A stretch of 18,016 nt of DNA. It comes from Pseudomonadota bacterium. Lineage in GTDB: Bacteria; Pseudomonadota; Gammaproteobacteria; Burkholderiales; Burkholderiaceae_D. The position numbers and the translations under genes were made by a program. The stretch is from the NCBI GenBank assembly GCA_023392035.1, contig JAEVZY010000080.1, forward strand, positions 1 through 18,016. Reading direction: 5' to 3'. A model generated the notes under the pieces. It was not told the origin of the DNA, did not search any database, and worked only from the letters and a program-made list of their open reading frames with translations. Numbering within the stretch: the stretch's first letter is position 1; each line of letters begins with the position of its first letter. Shown here piece by piece: positions 6,651 through 13,932 of the stretch.

Positions 6651-7505
6651 CTATCGGTAGGCGTGCATGATCCGGATCAGCTCGGGCCAGTCGGGCGCCA
6701 CGTAGCCGGTCGCTTCGCGGAAGCGACTGCCGTCGAGCGAGCGGTCGATTTGAAGTTGGTCGTCGGGGATGATATCGATCTGTTTGCCGTAGATCTGTGC
6801 CACCAGACGCAGCAGGTCGTACTTTGCGATGGGTTGGGCCGCCAGATGATAGACGCCGTGCAGGTCGGTGCGCGGCGCCACCACATCGCGTATGACGCCG
6901 GCCAGTACCACGGTCGGCAGGCCCGAGAATATTGCTCTGGTGTAGCCCTTGCAGCTGCCTTGCTGAGCGAGAAACCATTCGATCAAGCCATGTGCGGATT
7001 GCAGTTCATGGCCGATGATGGAAGTGCGCAAAGTCAACGCATACGGAGCATCCACTTCGCCCAGCAATTTGGTGCGCCCGTACAAGTCCAGCGCATCGGG
7101 AAAATCGCTCTCGCGATACTGGCCGCGGCTGCCGGTGAACACGCAGTCCGTGCTGATATGAATAAGCCTGGCTTGCGCCAGTTCGCAGAGTTTGGCGAGC
7201 CGATGCGGCAACAGTGCGTTGATGGGTATCGCGTGCAGCGGCTGCTCGGCGTTCTCCACCTGCTTGACGTGGCCAACGCAATTCACCACCAGCTGCGGAC
7301 GCAGCCGGCCGAAGATTTCGACCAGTGCATCTTGGTCGTCCACGTCTATCCCATCATGCAGGCGGGCCGCGATATCGGAAGCGAACCAGCGTCTGACTGC
7401 GGGCGAGCGCAGCGTGCCGTGCACTTCCCAGCCGGCGCCTTCGGACAGTACGCGCATCATGGCATTGCCGAGCATTCCGCTTGCTCCAATGACCAGGGCT
7501 TTCAT
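6651..7505 (-). CDS. RmlD-like SDR reductase (WbvR-type, UDP-L-RhaNAc pathway)
   Basis: An RmlD superfamily reductase of 284 residues, expected to reduce the 4-keto product of the adjacent inverting dehydratase. It shows GASGMLG at 7-13, NCVGHVKQ at about 75-82, STDCVFTG at 118-125 and Tyr142/Lys146 in YGRTK. It is far shorter than WbjC/Cap5F/FnlB enzymes, which carry an added C-terminal cupin domain (about 370 residues) for L-FucNAc formation. The single-domain form matches WbvR of Vibrio cholerae O37, which gives UDP-L-RhaNAc and, after the 2-epimerase, UDP-L-QuiNAc. The ATG at 7505 has AGAGGA at good spacing and forms a TGATG junction with the upstream glycosyltransferase; a TTG three bases earlier is not needed. 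dTDP-rhamnose synthesis is unlikely because rmlA, rmlB and rmlC partners are absent. Confidence 0.85.
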   Translation of the reverse strand: MKALVIGASGMLGNAMMRVLSEGAGWEVHGTLRSPAVRRWFASDIAARLHDGIDVDDQDALVEIFGRLRPQLVVNCVGHVKQVENAEQPLHAIPINALLPHRLAKLCELAQARLIHISTDCVFTGSRGQYRESDFPDALDLYGRTKLLGEVDAPYALTLRTSIIGHELQSAHGLIEWFLAQQGSCKGYTRAIFSGLPTVVLAGVIRDVVAPRTDLHGVYHLAAQPIAKYDLLRLVAQIYGKQIDIIPDDQLQIDRSLDGSRFREATGYVAPDWPELIRIMHAYR

Positions 7506-8719
7506 CAAGTTTCCTCTTTCTGTTGGGCGCTGCGGGCAAGATAGCCAAGGAGCTTTTCCACCAGCATGTCTTCCCGATAATGCGCTTGGTACCAGGCATG
7601 GCCGGCGTCGCCCATCGCCTGCAATTGCTCGGCGGGCATGTCACGCAATTGCAGGATGGCGCCGGCCAGCGCCAGCGGGTCTTCCGCCGGCACGGCCAGC
7701 CCAGCGCCGGATTCGCGCACGATGCGCGCGCCTTCTCCATTGAGCGCTGCAATGACCGGGCGGCCAGCCGCCATGTAAGCCTGTACCTTGCTCGGTACCG
7801 TATATTCAAAAATTTCCTGCGCCGACAGAGTCACCAAAAGGGCTGAGGCACGCGCCATCAGCCTGGGCATGTCCGACAGCGGAAAGCGGCCGGGCAGCTC
7901 GACATTGCCAAGCCTGCGGCGCGCCACTTCTTCCAGAAGCCAGGGGCGACGGCTGCCGTCGCCGACCAGCATGATGCGGATGTCGGCATGATCCCGCAAT
8001 GCTTCGGCCGCATCCAGTATGCATTCCACCGCCTGTGCCGTGCCGAGGTTGCCGGCGAACATGACCGTGAACGGGCCGCCTTCACCAGACTTATGTGGCA
8101 GGCGCACGGAGAAGCTGTCATCGACCGCATTGGGCAGGCAGGCAATCTCGCGTCCAGGCGCCAGGCGTCGCACCGGCGCTTTGAAAGCTTGCGACTGCAC
8201 CAGGATCAAGTCGCTATGGCGATAGATGGTGCGAACCAGGCGCTCGACCATGCCCAGCACAAATGGGCTACGCACATAACCCGTGGCCGACAGGCTTTCG
8301 GGCCAGAGATCCTGCACCCACAGCACCAGTTTCTTTTGTTTCAGTTTTGCCAGCCAGATTGCGGGCAGGGTCTGCAGCAAGGGCGAGGGCGCATAAACGA
8401 AAACCACATCGGCTTTCCGGCGGCGCAGCAGCCATGGTCCAAACAGCAAGCCGGAAACAATGAAAGACAGGTAGTTGAGCGCGAGCCGAAAGCCGCCGGT
8501 GGCACGCGGCGCCAACGGCACGCGAAGGACGTGCGCCCCTTCGTATTGCTCCCGCTTGCAAAACCAGGCGCGGTATCCCGGATAGATGCGCCCTTGCGGG
8601 TAATTGGGTTGGCCGGTAAGCACATCGACCTCGTGTCCGTCCTGTACCAAACGGGCGACGATCGAGTTAATCTGGAAACTTTCGGGCCAGAAGTATTGCG
8701 TGACGAGCAGAATCTTCAA
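7505..8719 (-). CDS. Glycosyltransferase family 4, WbuB-like
   Basis: A GT-B fold transferase of 404 residues, equal in length to WbuB-type enzymes that add L-FucNAc or a similar amino sugar in E. coli O antigens. The N-terminus (KILLVTQYFWPESFQIN, GHEVDVLTGQPNYPQG) and WVQDLWPESL at 134-143 are diagnostic of that group. The donor domain shows MFAGNLGTAQ at 220-229, LVGDGS at 251-256 and EYTVPSKVQAYMAAGRPV at 305-322. The start is assigned to the TTG at 8719, which overlaps the preceding stop as TTGA, has GGCGGAG about eight bases upstream and restores the family N-terminus; GTG codons at 8728 and 8737 are alternatives with no ribosome binding site. Its position directly before the L-sugar biosynthesis trio suggests it uses that sugar as donor. 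Confidence 0.85.
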   Translation of the reverse strand: MKILLVTQYFWPESFQINSIVARLVQDGHEVDVLTGQPNYPQGRIYPGYRAWFCKREQYEGAHVLRVPLAPRATGGFRLALNYLSFIVSGLLFGPWLLRRRKADVVFVYAPSPLLQTLPAIWLAKLKQKKLVLWVQDLWPESLSATGYVRSPFVLGMVERLVRTIYRHSDLILVQSQAFKAPVRRLAPGREIACLPNAVDDSFSVRLPHKSGEGGPFTVMFAGNLGTAQAVECILDAAEALRDHADIRIMLVGDGSRRPWLLEEVARRRLGNVELPGRFPLSDMPRLMARASALLVTLSAQEIFEYTVPSKVQAYMAAGRPVIAALNGEGARIVRESGAGLAVPAEDPLALAGAILQLRDMPAEQLQAMGDAGHAWYQAHYREDMLVEKLLGYLARSAQQKEET

Positions 8720-9762
8720 CGCCGGCACTCCGCCCACAGCATCTGCAGGAATTGCTCGGCGCCCAGGGTGGGAAGGCCGGGCTCGGTGATGCCCAGGAAG
8801 CGTTTGACGGCGCGGGCAATGGAGCGCGGCGAATTGGCGTCGAAGCTTTCATCCGGCTCGAGCACATCACGCACATAGTCCAGTTCCGGCGCCAGGACCG
8901 GCAGGCCGGCCTGTCGTGCTTCGATCAAAGGCAAGCCGAAGGACTCGAAGCGCGACGGGTAGATCAGTGCGCGCGCTTGGCGGTACAGATCCGGCACGGC
9001 CGCTTTTGCCGCCGCGTTCACTTCGATGGCGAGTTGATGGCGTGCGGCCTGCTCGCTTATCCAGTCGGACAGCATGCGAAAGCGTGCATGGTCGAGCGTG
9101 AGTTGAAGACGCGGATAAATCCCTTCCGCGGCCAGCCGTATCCACGCCTGCACCAGTGTCTTGTGATTCTTGTGCCGCTCGCCGGAAGCCACGTAGAGAA
9201 ACGGCCGTTCGTCCTGGGTGTGGCGGCCGCCCTGGGGCGCCAGCGATCGGGACCAGGTGGCGTCTCCCGGGAGATAGGGCGCCACCCGGACCTGACTTTC
9301 GTCCAGCTGCAGATGCTCGCATACAGCATGCTGCATCGAGGGCGTCTGCACCAGGAACAAATGCGCATGCGAAGCCAGCCTGGAGAGCCACAGCCTTTCC
9401 ACCGTCAGACGCGCGCGCTCTAGCAAAGGCACGCCTTCCAGCGCGGGCGGTCCGACCAGATAGCGGTTCTGCAGATACACCACGGTACGGCAGGCCGCGC
9501 GGCGAATCGGCGGCAGATTGCCCAGGCACAGCAGCACGTCGCCCGCGCTGGCGCGGCGCGCCACCTGGGCATCGGCCCGCAAACGGGCAGCGACCGTTGG
9601 CGCCACCTGGCTGAATTCGACTCCCGGCGCAAGCTGGGCCGGCAAGCCAAAGCGCGCATCCACCCACACTTGGCGTTTCTGCTCAAAGCTGGCCTGCAGC
9701 AGCGGGCGCAGCAGAGTGGCGCCGCCGCCGGTATGGATATTGGAAGCCTGAATCAGCAACAT
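8716..9762 (-). CDS. Glycosyltransferase family 4
   Basis: A retaining GT-B transferase of 348 residues, presumably cytoplasmic and acting on the lipid-linked growing repeat unit. The N-terminal glycine loop is in NIHTGGGATLL (8-18). The nucleotide-sugar half has FLYVASGERHKNHKTLVQAW (188-207), then YPSRFESFGLPLIEARQAGLPV (from 268), with the EX7E pair E273/E281. The ATG at 9762 lies four bases after the upstream stop, with only a weak ribosome site (GACGAGA), so translation is probably coupled. It overlaps the WbuB-like gene by four bases. Donor and linkage cannot be read from the sequence; any of the sugars made in this operon is possible. Confidence 0.85.
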   Translation of the reverse strand: MLLIQASNIHTGGGATLLRPLLQASFEQKRQVWVDARFGLPAQLAPGVEFSQVAPTVAARLRADAQVARRASAGDVLLCLGNLPPIRRAACRTVVYLQNRYLVGPPALEGVPLLERARLTVERLWLSRLASHAHLFLVQTPSMQHAVCEHLQLDESQVRVAPYLPGDATWSRSLAPQGGRHTQDERPFLYVASGERHKNHKTLVQAWIRLAAEGIYPRLQLTLDHARFRMLSDWISEQAARHQLAIEVNAAAKAAVPDLYRQARALIYPSRFESFGLPLIEARQAGLPVLAPELDYVRDVLEPDESFDANSPRSIARAVKRFLGITEPGLPTLGAEQFLQMLWAECRR

Positions 9763-9766
9763 GCGC

Positions 9767-10627
9767 TTATCTCGTCAACAGCCATTTGCAGGCGATGCGC
9801 AGGCGGTTCCAGGGACCCGGACCCGAGCGCCAGGCGGCTGCGAAGGAAGGACCGACCTGATCTCTTTGTCCCAGCATGCCGAAGGCCACCGCGCGCGAGT
9901 AGTGGCACCACCAGGGGGCCGACTGCGTCTTGCCGTCGACATGGCGCGCGATGAAGGCGTCGATGTTGGCCAGCGTGCGGCGCGGATTCGATACGCTGCC
10001 GCCGCCCACCCAGTAATAGCCGTGGGCGCCGGACAGGCGGTGGAAGCTGCATCCGCTCGATGCCAGCCGCAACCAGGTGTCATAGTCTTCCCATCCCACC
10101 ATGTCGGCGTCTTCGCGCAGGCCGCCCACGGCGTCCAGGCGGGCCTTTCTGACCACCACGCTGGAGTTGGGCAGGGCGCAACCGTCGCGCCAGAGCACCT
10201 CATGTGCATGGCGACCGAGAGGGCGCGACCGCGAGCGGCGCCAAGGCCGCTTCTTTCCGTCCAGTCCCACCATGGTCAGGTCGTGGTAGATCACGTCGGC
10301 GCCGGCCAGCGCCAGTTGCATGCTGCTTTGCAGTTTGTCGTCGGTCCACCAGTCGTCGGAATCCAGAAAGGCGATCCACTCACCACGCGCCTGACGGATG
10401 CCGAGGTTGCGCGAGGCGGCGATCACGCCATGATTGTGGATCTTGATGAGCCGTATCTGTTCGTTCAGATACGGCTGCAGGACCTTGTCCGTGTCGTCGG
10501 TCGAATGATTGTCCACTATCAGCACTTCCCAATTGGTCCAGCCCTGGCGCTTGACCGAATCCAGCGCGCGGGGAAGGAAATGGGCGTGGTTATAGCTTGG
10601 TACCACCACGGAGACGAGGGGCGACAT
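9767..10627 (-). CDS. Glycosyltransferase family 2
   Basis: An inverting GT-A transferase of 286 residues. The start (PLVSVVVPSYNHAHFLPRAL), IVDNHSTDDT (37-46), RNLGIRQARGEWIAFLDSDD (73-92) with the metal-binding D89-S-D91, and WEDYDTWLRL (179-188) with the probable catalytic acid pair are all classical for GT2. There are no membrane segments, so it is a single-addition enzyme rather than a processive synthase. GGAGG lies six bases before the ATG at 10627, which overlaps the upstream stop (TGATG). It sits directly downstream of the CDP-deoxyhexose genes, which makes it one candidate for adding that sugar; donor assignment is inference. Confidence 0.9.
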   Translation of the reverse strand: MSPLVSVVVPSYNHAHFLPRALDSVKRQGWTNWEVLIVDNHSTDDTDKVLQPYLNEQIRLIKIHNHGVIAASRNLGIRQARGEWIAFLDSDDWWTDDKLQSSMQLALAGADVIYHDLTMVGLDGKKRPWRRSRSRPLGRHAHEVLWRDGCALPNSSVVVRKARLDAVGGLREDADMVGWEDYDTWLRLASSGCSFHRLSGAHGYYWVGGGSVSNPRRTLANIDAFIARHVDGKTQSAPWWCHYSRAVAFGMLGQRDQVGPSFAAAWRSGPGPWNRLRIACKWLLTR

Positions 10628-11571
10628 CAGTTGCCTCCCTTATCATGCAGGCGCTGGCAAAACGCCAGCAGCGCATCGATTTCGGCAACCAGGCCGAGCG
10701 CAGGCTCCAGCCCCAGAGCTTCTGCATGCAGGCTGCCTATCTTCAGCGGCGCAGCTGCCTCCATACGGCTGCCGAACTCGATCTTCGGCTCGAAGCCCAA
10801 GGTGACGGCGCAGCGTTCGGCGATGATGCCTGCCATGTCGGCCACGCTGATGGCTTGCCCGCTTGCCAGATTCAATATCGCAGGCAGACTGTCTTCCGGC
10901 GCTGACAATAGAGCATGTACATCCTGGCAAACCGTCGACAGCGCGATGAAGTCGCGCAATTGAGCGCCGCTGGATCGCAACACCAGCTTGCGCTGCGTAA
11001 GCGCCTGACGGCACAGGTCATTGACCAGCAAGTCCCAGCAATCGGCAGCGGCATGTGCCGGCGCTCCGAAACCGTTGGACAGCCGCAAGGCTGACCCTCG
11101 TATGGCGCCCTGCGCAAGGGCGTGCAGCAGGGCGTGTTCACCGGCGAGATGACTGGTGGCGTAGGGATGCAGGTTGCGCGGACAGCTGGTCTCGTCGATC
11201 TCACCGGCGAGGGGGCTGCCATAGACGTGGGCCGTGGAAAAGTAGAAGAAGCGGCGGGCGCCGGCAGCAACCGCGGCGGCCACCAGCCGCGCGCTTTGCA
11301 CGCCGTTGGCCTGCAAAGCGGCAACCGGCTTGGCCATGCACTCCGCGGCGTTCATGCCGGCGGCATGTACCACGGCATCGACGCCTTCGCAGGCGGCGCG
11401 CAGGCTGGCCTCGCTGGCCCAATCCAGAATCCGGACTTCGCCTTGGGAGAGCCAATGCGGGGAGTCGCGCTTCACGCGTGAGCCGAGCACCGGCGTGTGT
11501 CCCGCATGGGCGAGGGCCTGCGCCACCCGTCCTCCGACGAAACCGAAACCGCCTGCGACCAGTATCTTCAC
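10627..11571 (-). CDS. Extended SDR with His in place of the catalytic Lys; probable CDP-4-keto-6-deoxyhexose-modifying enzyme
   Basis: A 314-residue extended SDR with a normal dinucleotide motif (AGGFGFVG, 6-13), HAAGMN (69-74) and FSTAHVYGSP (111-120). The catalytic block reads PYATSHLAGE: Tyr137 is present but position 141, normally Lys, is His (codon CAT checked). The start is the GTG at 11571, overlapping the previous stop as GTGA with AAGGA upstream; a longer reading to 11712 adds a sequence unlike the family. It is translationally coupled to the RmlC-like cupin, so the likely role is reduction or epimerisation of a CDP-4-keto-6-deoxyhexose after the cupin has acted. Whether it is catalytically active with His141 is unknown. 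Confidence 0.75.
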   Translation of the reverse strand: MKILVAGGFGFVGGRVAQALAHAGHTPVLGSRVKRDSPHWLSQGEVRILDWASEASLRAACEGVDAVVHAAGMNAAECMAKPVAALQANGVQSARLVAAAVAAGARRFFYFSTAHVYGSPLAGEIDETSCPRNLHPYATSHLAGEHALLHALAQGAIRGSALRLSNGFGAPAHAAADCWDLLVNDLCRQALTQRKLVLRSSGAQLRDFIALSTVCQDVHALLSAPEDSLPAILNLASGQAISVADMAGIIAERCAVTLGFEPKIEFGSRMEAAAPLKIGSLHAEALGLEPALGLVAEIDALLAFCQRLHDKGGN

Positions 11572-12029
11572 GCAGTCCTTCCTGCCTTCCAGTCCCAGGG
11601 GATGAGCGGCGTATCCAGCGGCAGCACTTCGCTTTCGGTGGGGTCGTGCGGCAGATCGGCGCAGTTGGCCAACAGGGCCGGCGTTTCCCCGATCGCGGCG
11701 AAGGCATACCACAGGCCGGGAGCGATCGTCACCCGGCAGTATTGGTCGGGCCGGCCCAGTTCCAGCGCTTGCATCTGGCCCTCACTGGCAGAGCCGGGGC
11801 GGGCATCATACACCACCAGTCGTATGCGGCCGCTGGGCACGGCCAGGTTTTGCGTTTGCAGGCGATGGCGTTTCCAGCCCTTGACGGCCCCGGCCGCCAC
11901 TTCCGAGAAATAGCATTCGCCGAAGCGGGTGAAATCGGGTGCGTCGCAGCGCATCATGTGCAGCACCGCGCCGCGCTCGTCGCGAATTTCGCGCAGAGGC
12001 GTGAGGGTCAGCCCTTCGATGGCTTTCAT
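11568..12029 (-). CDS. RmlC-like cupin, probable CDP-4-keto-6-deoxyglucose 3- and/or 5-epimerase
   Basis: A small cupin of 153 residues related to dTDP-4-dehydrorhamnose 3,5-epimerase. Family-like blocks are GECYFSEVAAGAVKGW (37-52), RHRLQTQNLAVPSG (54-67), IRLVVYDARP, YCRVTIAPGLWYAF (97-110) and IPWDW (143-147). His55 takes the place of the RmlC active-site base, while the usual PxGxxHGF segment is PGLWYAF, so a conserved His is replaced. The ATG at 12029 overlaps the upstream stop as ATGA; an in-frame ATG at 12038 has a slightly better AAGG site and would add three residues. Its place directly after the CDP-glucose dehydratase, with no rml genes nearby, suggests a CDP-sugar rather than a dTDP-sugar substrate. 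A 3,4-ketoisomerase (FdtA-type) role is the main alternative. Confidence 0.72.
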   Translation of the reverse strand: MKAIEGLTLTPLREIRDERGAVLHMMRCDAPDFTRFGECYFSEVAAGAVKGWKRHRLQTQNLAVPSGRIRLVVYDARPGSASEGQMQALELGRPDQYCRVTIAPGLWYAFAAIGETPALLANCADLPHDPTESEVLPLDTPLIPWDWKAGRTA

Positions 12030-13123
12030 GCCAGCCATTTCAAACCTTTGGCCTTGGCCAGACCGCAATACGCATCGATCTGGCTCAGCGCATAGCCGAA
12101 CATGTCCTCTTTCCCTTCGTGCCAGTTGCGGTACCAGTCGACTGTGTAGGCCACGGTGTCGGAGAAATCGAGCACGGCACGCCACTGCAGATATGCCAGC
12201 GCCTTGTCGCAGGAAAGCTTGAGCAGATTGGCTTCGGCTTGTGCCGGCCGCACAGCATTGGCCGGCGTATTCCATTGCGCGCCCGGCCAGCGCAGGGCCA
12301 TGGCGTCGAGCAGCTCGGCCACGCTCTGGTTGACGTGGGCGTCCGGACCGAAATTGAAAGCTTCGCCATTGATGCGCTCATCCTCTTGCAGCGCAGCGCC
12401 CAGCCAGAGATAGCCGCTCAGAGGCTCCAGCACGTGTTGCCAGGGGCGCGTGGCGGAGGGGCTGCGCACTTCAACGGAACGACCATCGGTCCAGGCACGT
12501 ATGCAGTCCGGCACGATGCGGTCGCTGGCCCAGTCGCCGCCGCCGATCACATTGCCGGCGCGGGTGATCGCCACCCGCTTGCCCGCGGCGCGCAGATACG
12601 AATGGGTGTAAGTCTGCGCGACCAGATCGGCGCAACTCTTGGAGCCGCTGTAGGGGTCATGGCCGCCCAGGGCATCGGTCTCGCGATAACCCCAGCACCA
12701 TTCGTCATTGCGATAAGCCTTGTCGCTGGTGATGAGGACCGTAGTCTGGACGAAGGGCCGGCTGCGCACGCATTCGAGCACATTCACCATGCCCATGACA
12801 TTGGTTTCAAAGGTGCCGCGCGGGTCCTGGTAGGAACGCCGCACCAGTGCCTGGGCCGCCAGATGGAAAACAATCTCGGGCTGGAAATCGTCGATCGCCT
12901 GTTCCAGTTGGCCCGGCTGACAGACATCGCCGCTGTAGTGGCGCAGCCGGTCTTCCAGTCCCAGCAGCTCGAAGTTGGAAGGCGTGGAGGGTACGTCGAT
13001 CGAAAAGCCCGCCACCTCCGCACCCAGTTGCAGCAGCCACAGCGCCAGCCACGAGCCTTTGAAGCCGGTGTGGCCCGTGATCAGAACGCGCCGTCCGCGA
13101 TAGAAGTCGCCGAACTGTTTCAT
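12026..13123 (-). CDS. rfbG: CDP-glucose 4,6-dehydratase
   Basis: Converts CDP-D-glucose to CDP-4-dehydro-6-deoxy-D-glucose with a bound NAD. The 365-residue product is the normal length. It shows GHTGFKGSWL (17-26, the FKG form typical of RfbG/DdhB), HLAAQALVRRSYQDP (87-101), the catalytic Thr-Ser-Asp-Lys block ITSDKAYRN (131-139) and Tyr158/Lys162 in DPYSGSK. GYRETDALGGHDPYSGSK is a strong family signature. The ATG at 13123 overlaps the stop of rfbF as ATGA; an upstream extension to 13159 would run further into rfbF. It stands between the cytidylyltransferase and the RmlC-like cupin, so the pathway order matches the gene order. Confidence 0.93.
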   Translation of the reverse strand: MKQFGDFYRGRRVLITGHTGFKGSWLALWLLQLGAEVAGFSIDVPSTPSNFELLGLEDRLRHYSGDVCQPGQLEQAIDDFQPEIVFHLAAQALVRRSYQDPRGTFETNVMGMVNVLECVRSRPFVQTTVLITSDKAYRNDEWCWGYRETDALGGHDPYSGSKSCADLVAQTYTHSYLRAAGKRVAITRAGNVIGGGDWASDRIVPDCIRAWTDGRSVEVRSPSATRPWQHVLEPLSGYLWLGAALQEDERINGEAFNFGPDAHVNQSVAELLDAMALRWPGAQWNTPANAVRPAQAEANLLKLSCDKALAYLQWRAVLDFSDTVAYTVDWYRNWHEGKEDMFGYALSQIDAYCGLAKAKGLKWLA

Positions 13124-13893
13124 CGCGGACCTCTCCAGGGCGCATTGCCGGTGTTCCACAGCTGCTCCAGCGCCTGCTTGTCGCGCAGCGTATCCATCGA
13201 CTGCCAGTATCCCGAGTGGCGGTAGGCCATCAACTGGCCATCGGCAGCCAGCCTTTCCAGCGGTGCTTTTTCGAGGATGGTGAGATCGTCACCCAGATAA
13301 TTGAACACCTGCGGCTCGAACACGAAGAAGCCGCCGTTGATCCAGCCTTCGCCGGCCTGCGGCTTCTCTTCAAAGTGCATGACCTGTTCGCTCTCGATGC
13401 TCAGGTCGCCGAAGCGTGCCGGGGGGCGGACTGCCGTGACCGTGGCCAGCTTGCCATGCGAACGGTGGAAAGCCAGCAATGCATTGACATCCACATCCGC
13501 CACGCCGTCGCCATAGGTGAGCATGAAGGTGCCGGTCGGCTCCACATGGGAACGCAGACGCAGCAGCCGCCCGCCCGTCTGGCTGGCCTGGCCGGTGTCC
13601 ACCAGCGTGACCGTCCAGTCTTCCGCGGTGGGCCGGGTGTACTCCACCTTGCCGCTCTTGAGATGGATGGTGAGGTCGCTTTGCCGGGCGTGGTAGTTGA
13701 GGAAATAGTCCTTGATCACCTCACCCTTGTAGCCGAGCGCGAGCACGAATTCATTGAAGCCGTGCCGGCTGTAGATCTGCATGATGTGCGACAGGATGGG
13801 ACGGTCGCCGATATCCACCATGGGCTTGGGACGCACCTGTGTTTCTTCCGACAACCGGGTTCCCAGGCCACCGCAGAGTATGACTACTTTCAA
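13120..13893 (-). CDS. rfbF: Glucose-1-phosphate cytidylyltransferase
   Basis: Forms CDP-glucose from CTP and glucose 1-phosphate, the entry step of CDP-deoxysugar pathways. The 257-residue length is exactly that of the family. The nucleotide-binding signature GGLGTRLSEET is at 8-18 followed by KPMVDIGDRPI (23-33). LTYGDGVADVD (125-135) carries the metal-binding Asp, and FEEKP (174-178), INGGFFVFEP (185-194) and GYWQSMDTLRDK (228-239) are typical. The start is a TTG at 13893 with AGGAG six to seven bases upstream. A 39-base gap before it, the largest in the operon, shows no promoter that I can recognise. It overlaps rfbG by four bases. Confidence 0.95.
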   Translation of the reverse strand: MKVVILCGGLGTRLSEETQVRPKPMVDIGDRPILSHIMQIYSRHGFNEFVLALGYKGEVIKDYFLNYHARQSDLTIHLKSGKVEYTRPTAEDWTVTLVDTGQASQTGGRLLRLRSHVEPTGTFMLTYGDGVADVDVNALLAFHRSHGKLATVTAVRPPARFGDLSIESEQVMHFEEKPQAGEGWINGGFFVFEPQVFNYLGDDLTILEKAPLERLAADGQLMAYRHSGYWQSMDTLRDKQALEQLWNTGNAPWRGPR

Positions 13894-13932
13894 TTGTTGC
13901 TCCTGTTGGATGTTTGCTTCGGCGCCGCCGGC

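Noticed and set aside
6651..6668. TCGGTAGGCGTG, a partial ops-like string
   Set aside because: It is antisense to the operon and is explained by the stop codon region of the RmlD-like gene.
5535..7544. Long plus-strand open frame (669 codons) and similar ones at 1136-2047, 4604-5761, 9761-10963, 12119-13225 and 13216-14472
   Set aside because: They lie antisense to well-recognised minus-strand enzymes, give His/Gln/Arg-rich low-information protein with no domain, and are the usual shadow frames of GC-rich coding DNA.
13216..13231. GGCGGTAG, resembling the core of an ops element recognised by RfaH
   Set aside because: It is on the plus strand inside rfbF, antisense to the operon, and the following bases do not fit the ops consensus. 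I saw no ops match on the minus strand; a real one should lie beyond the right edge.
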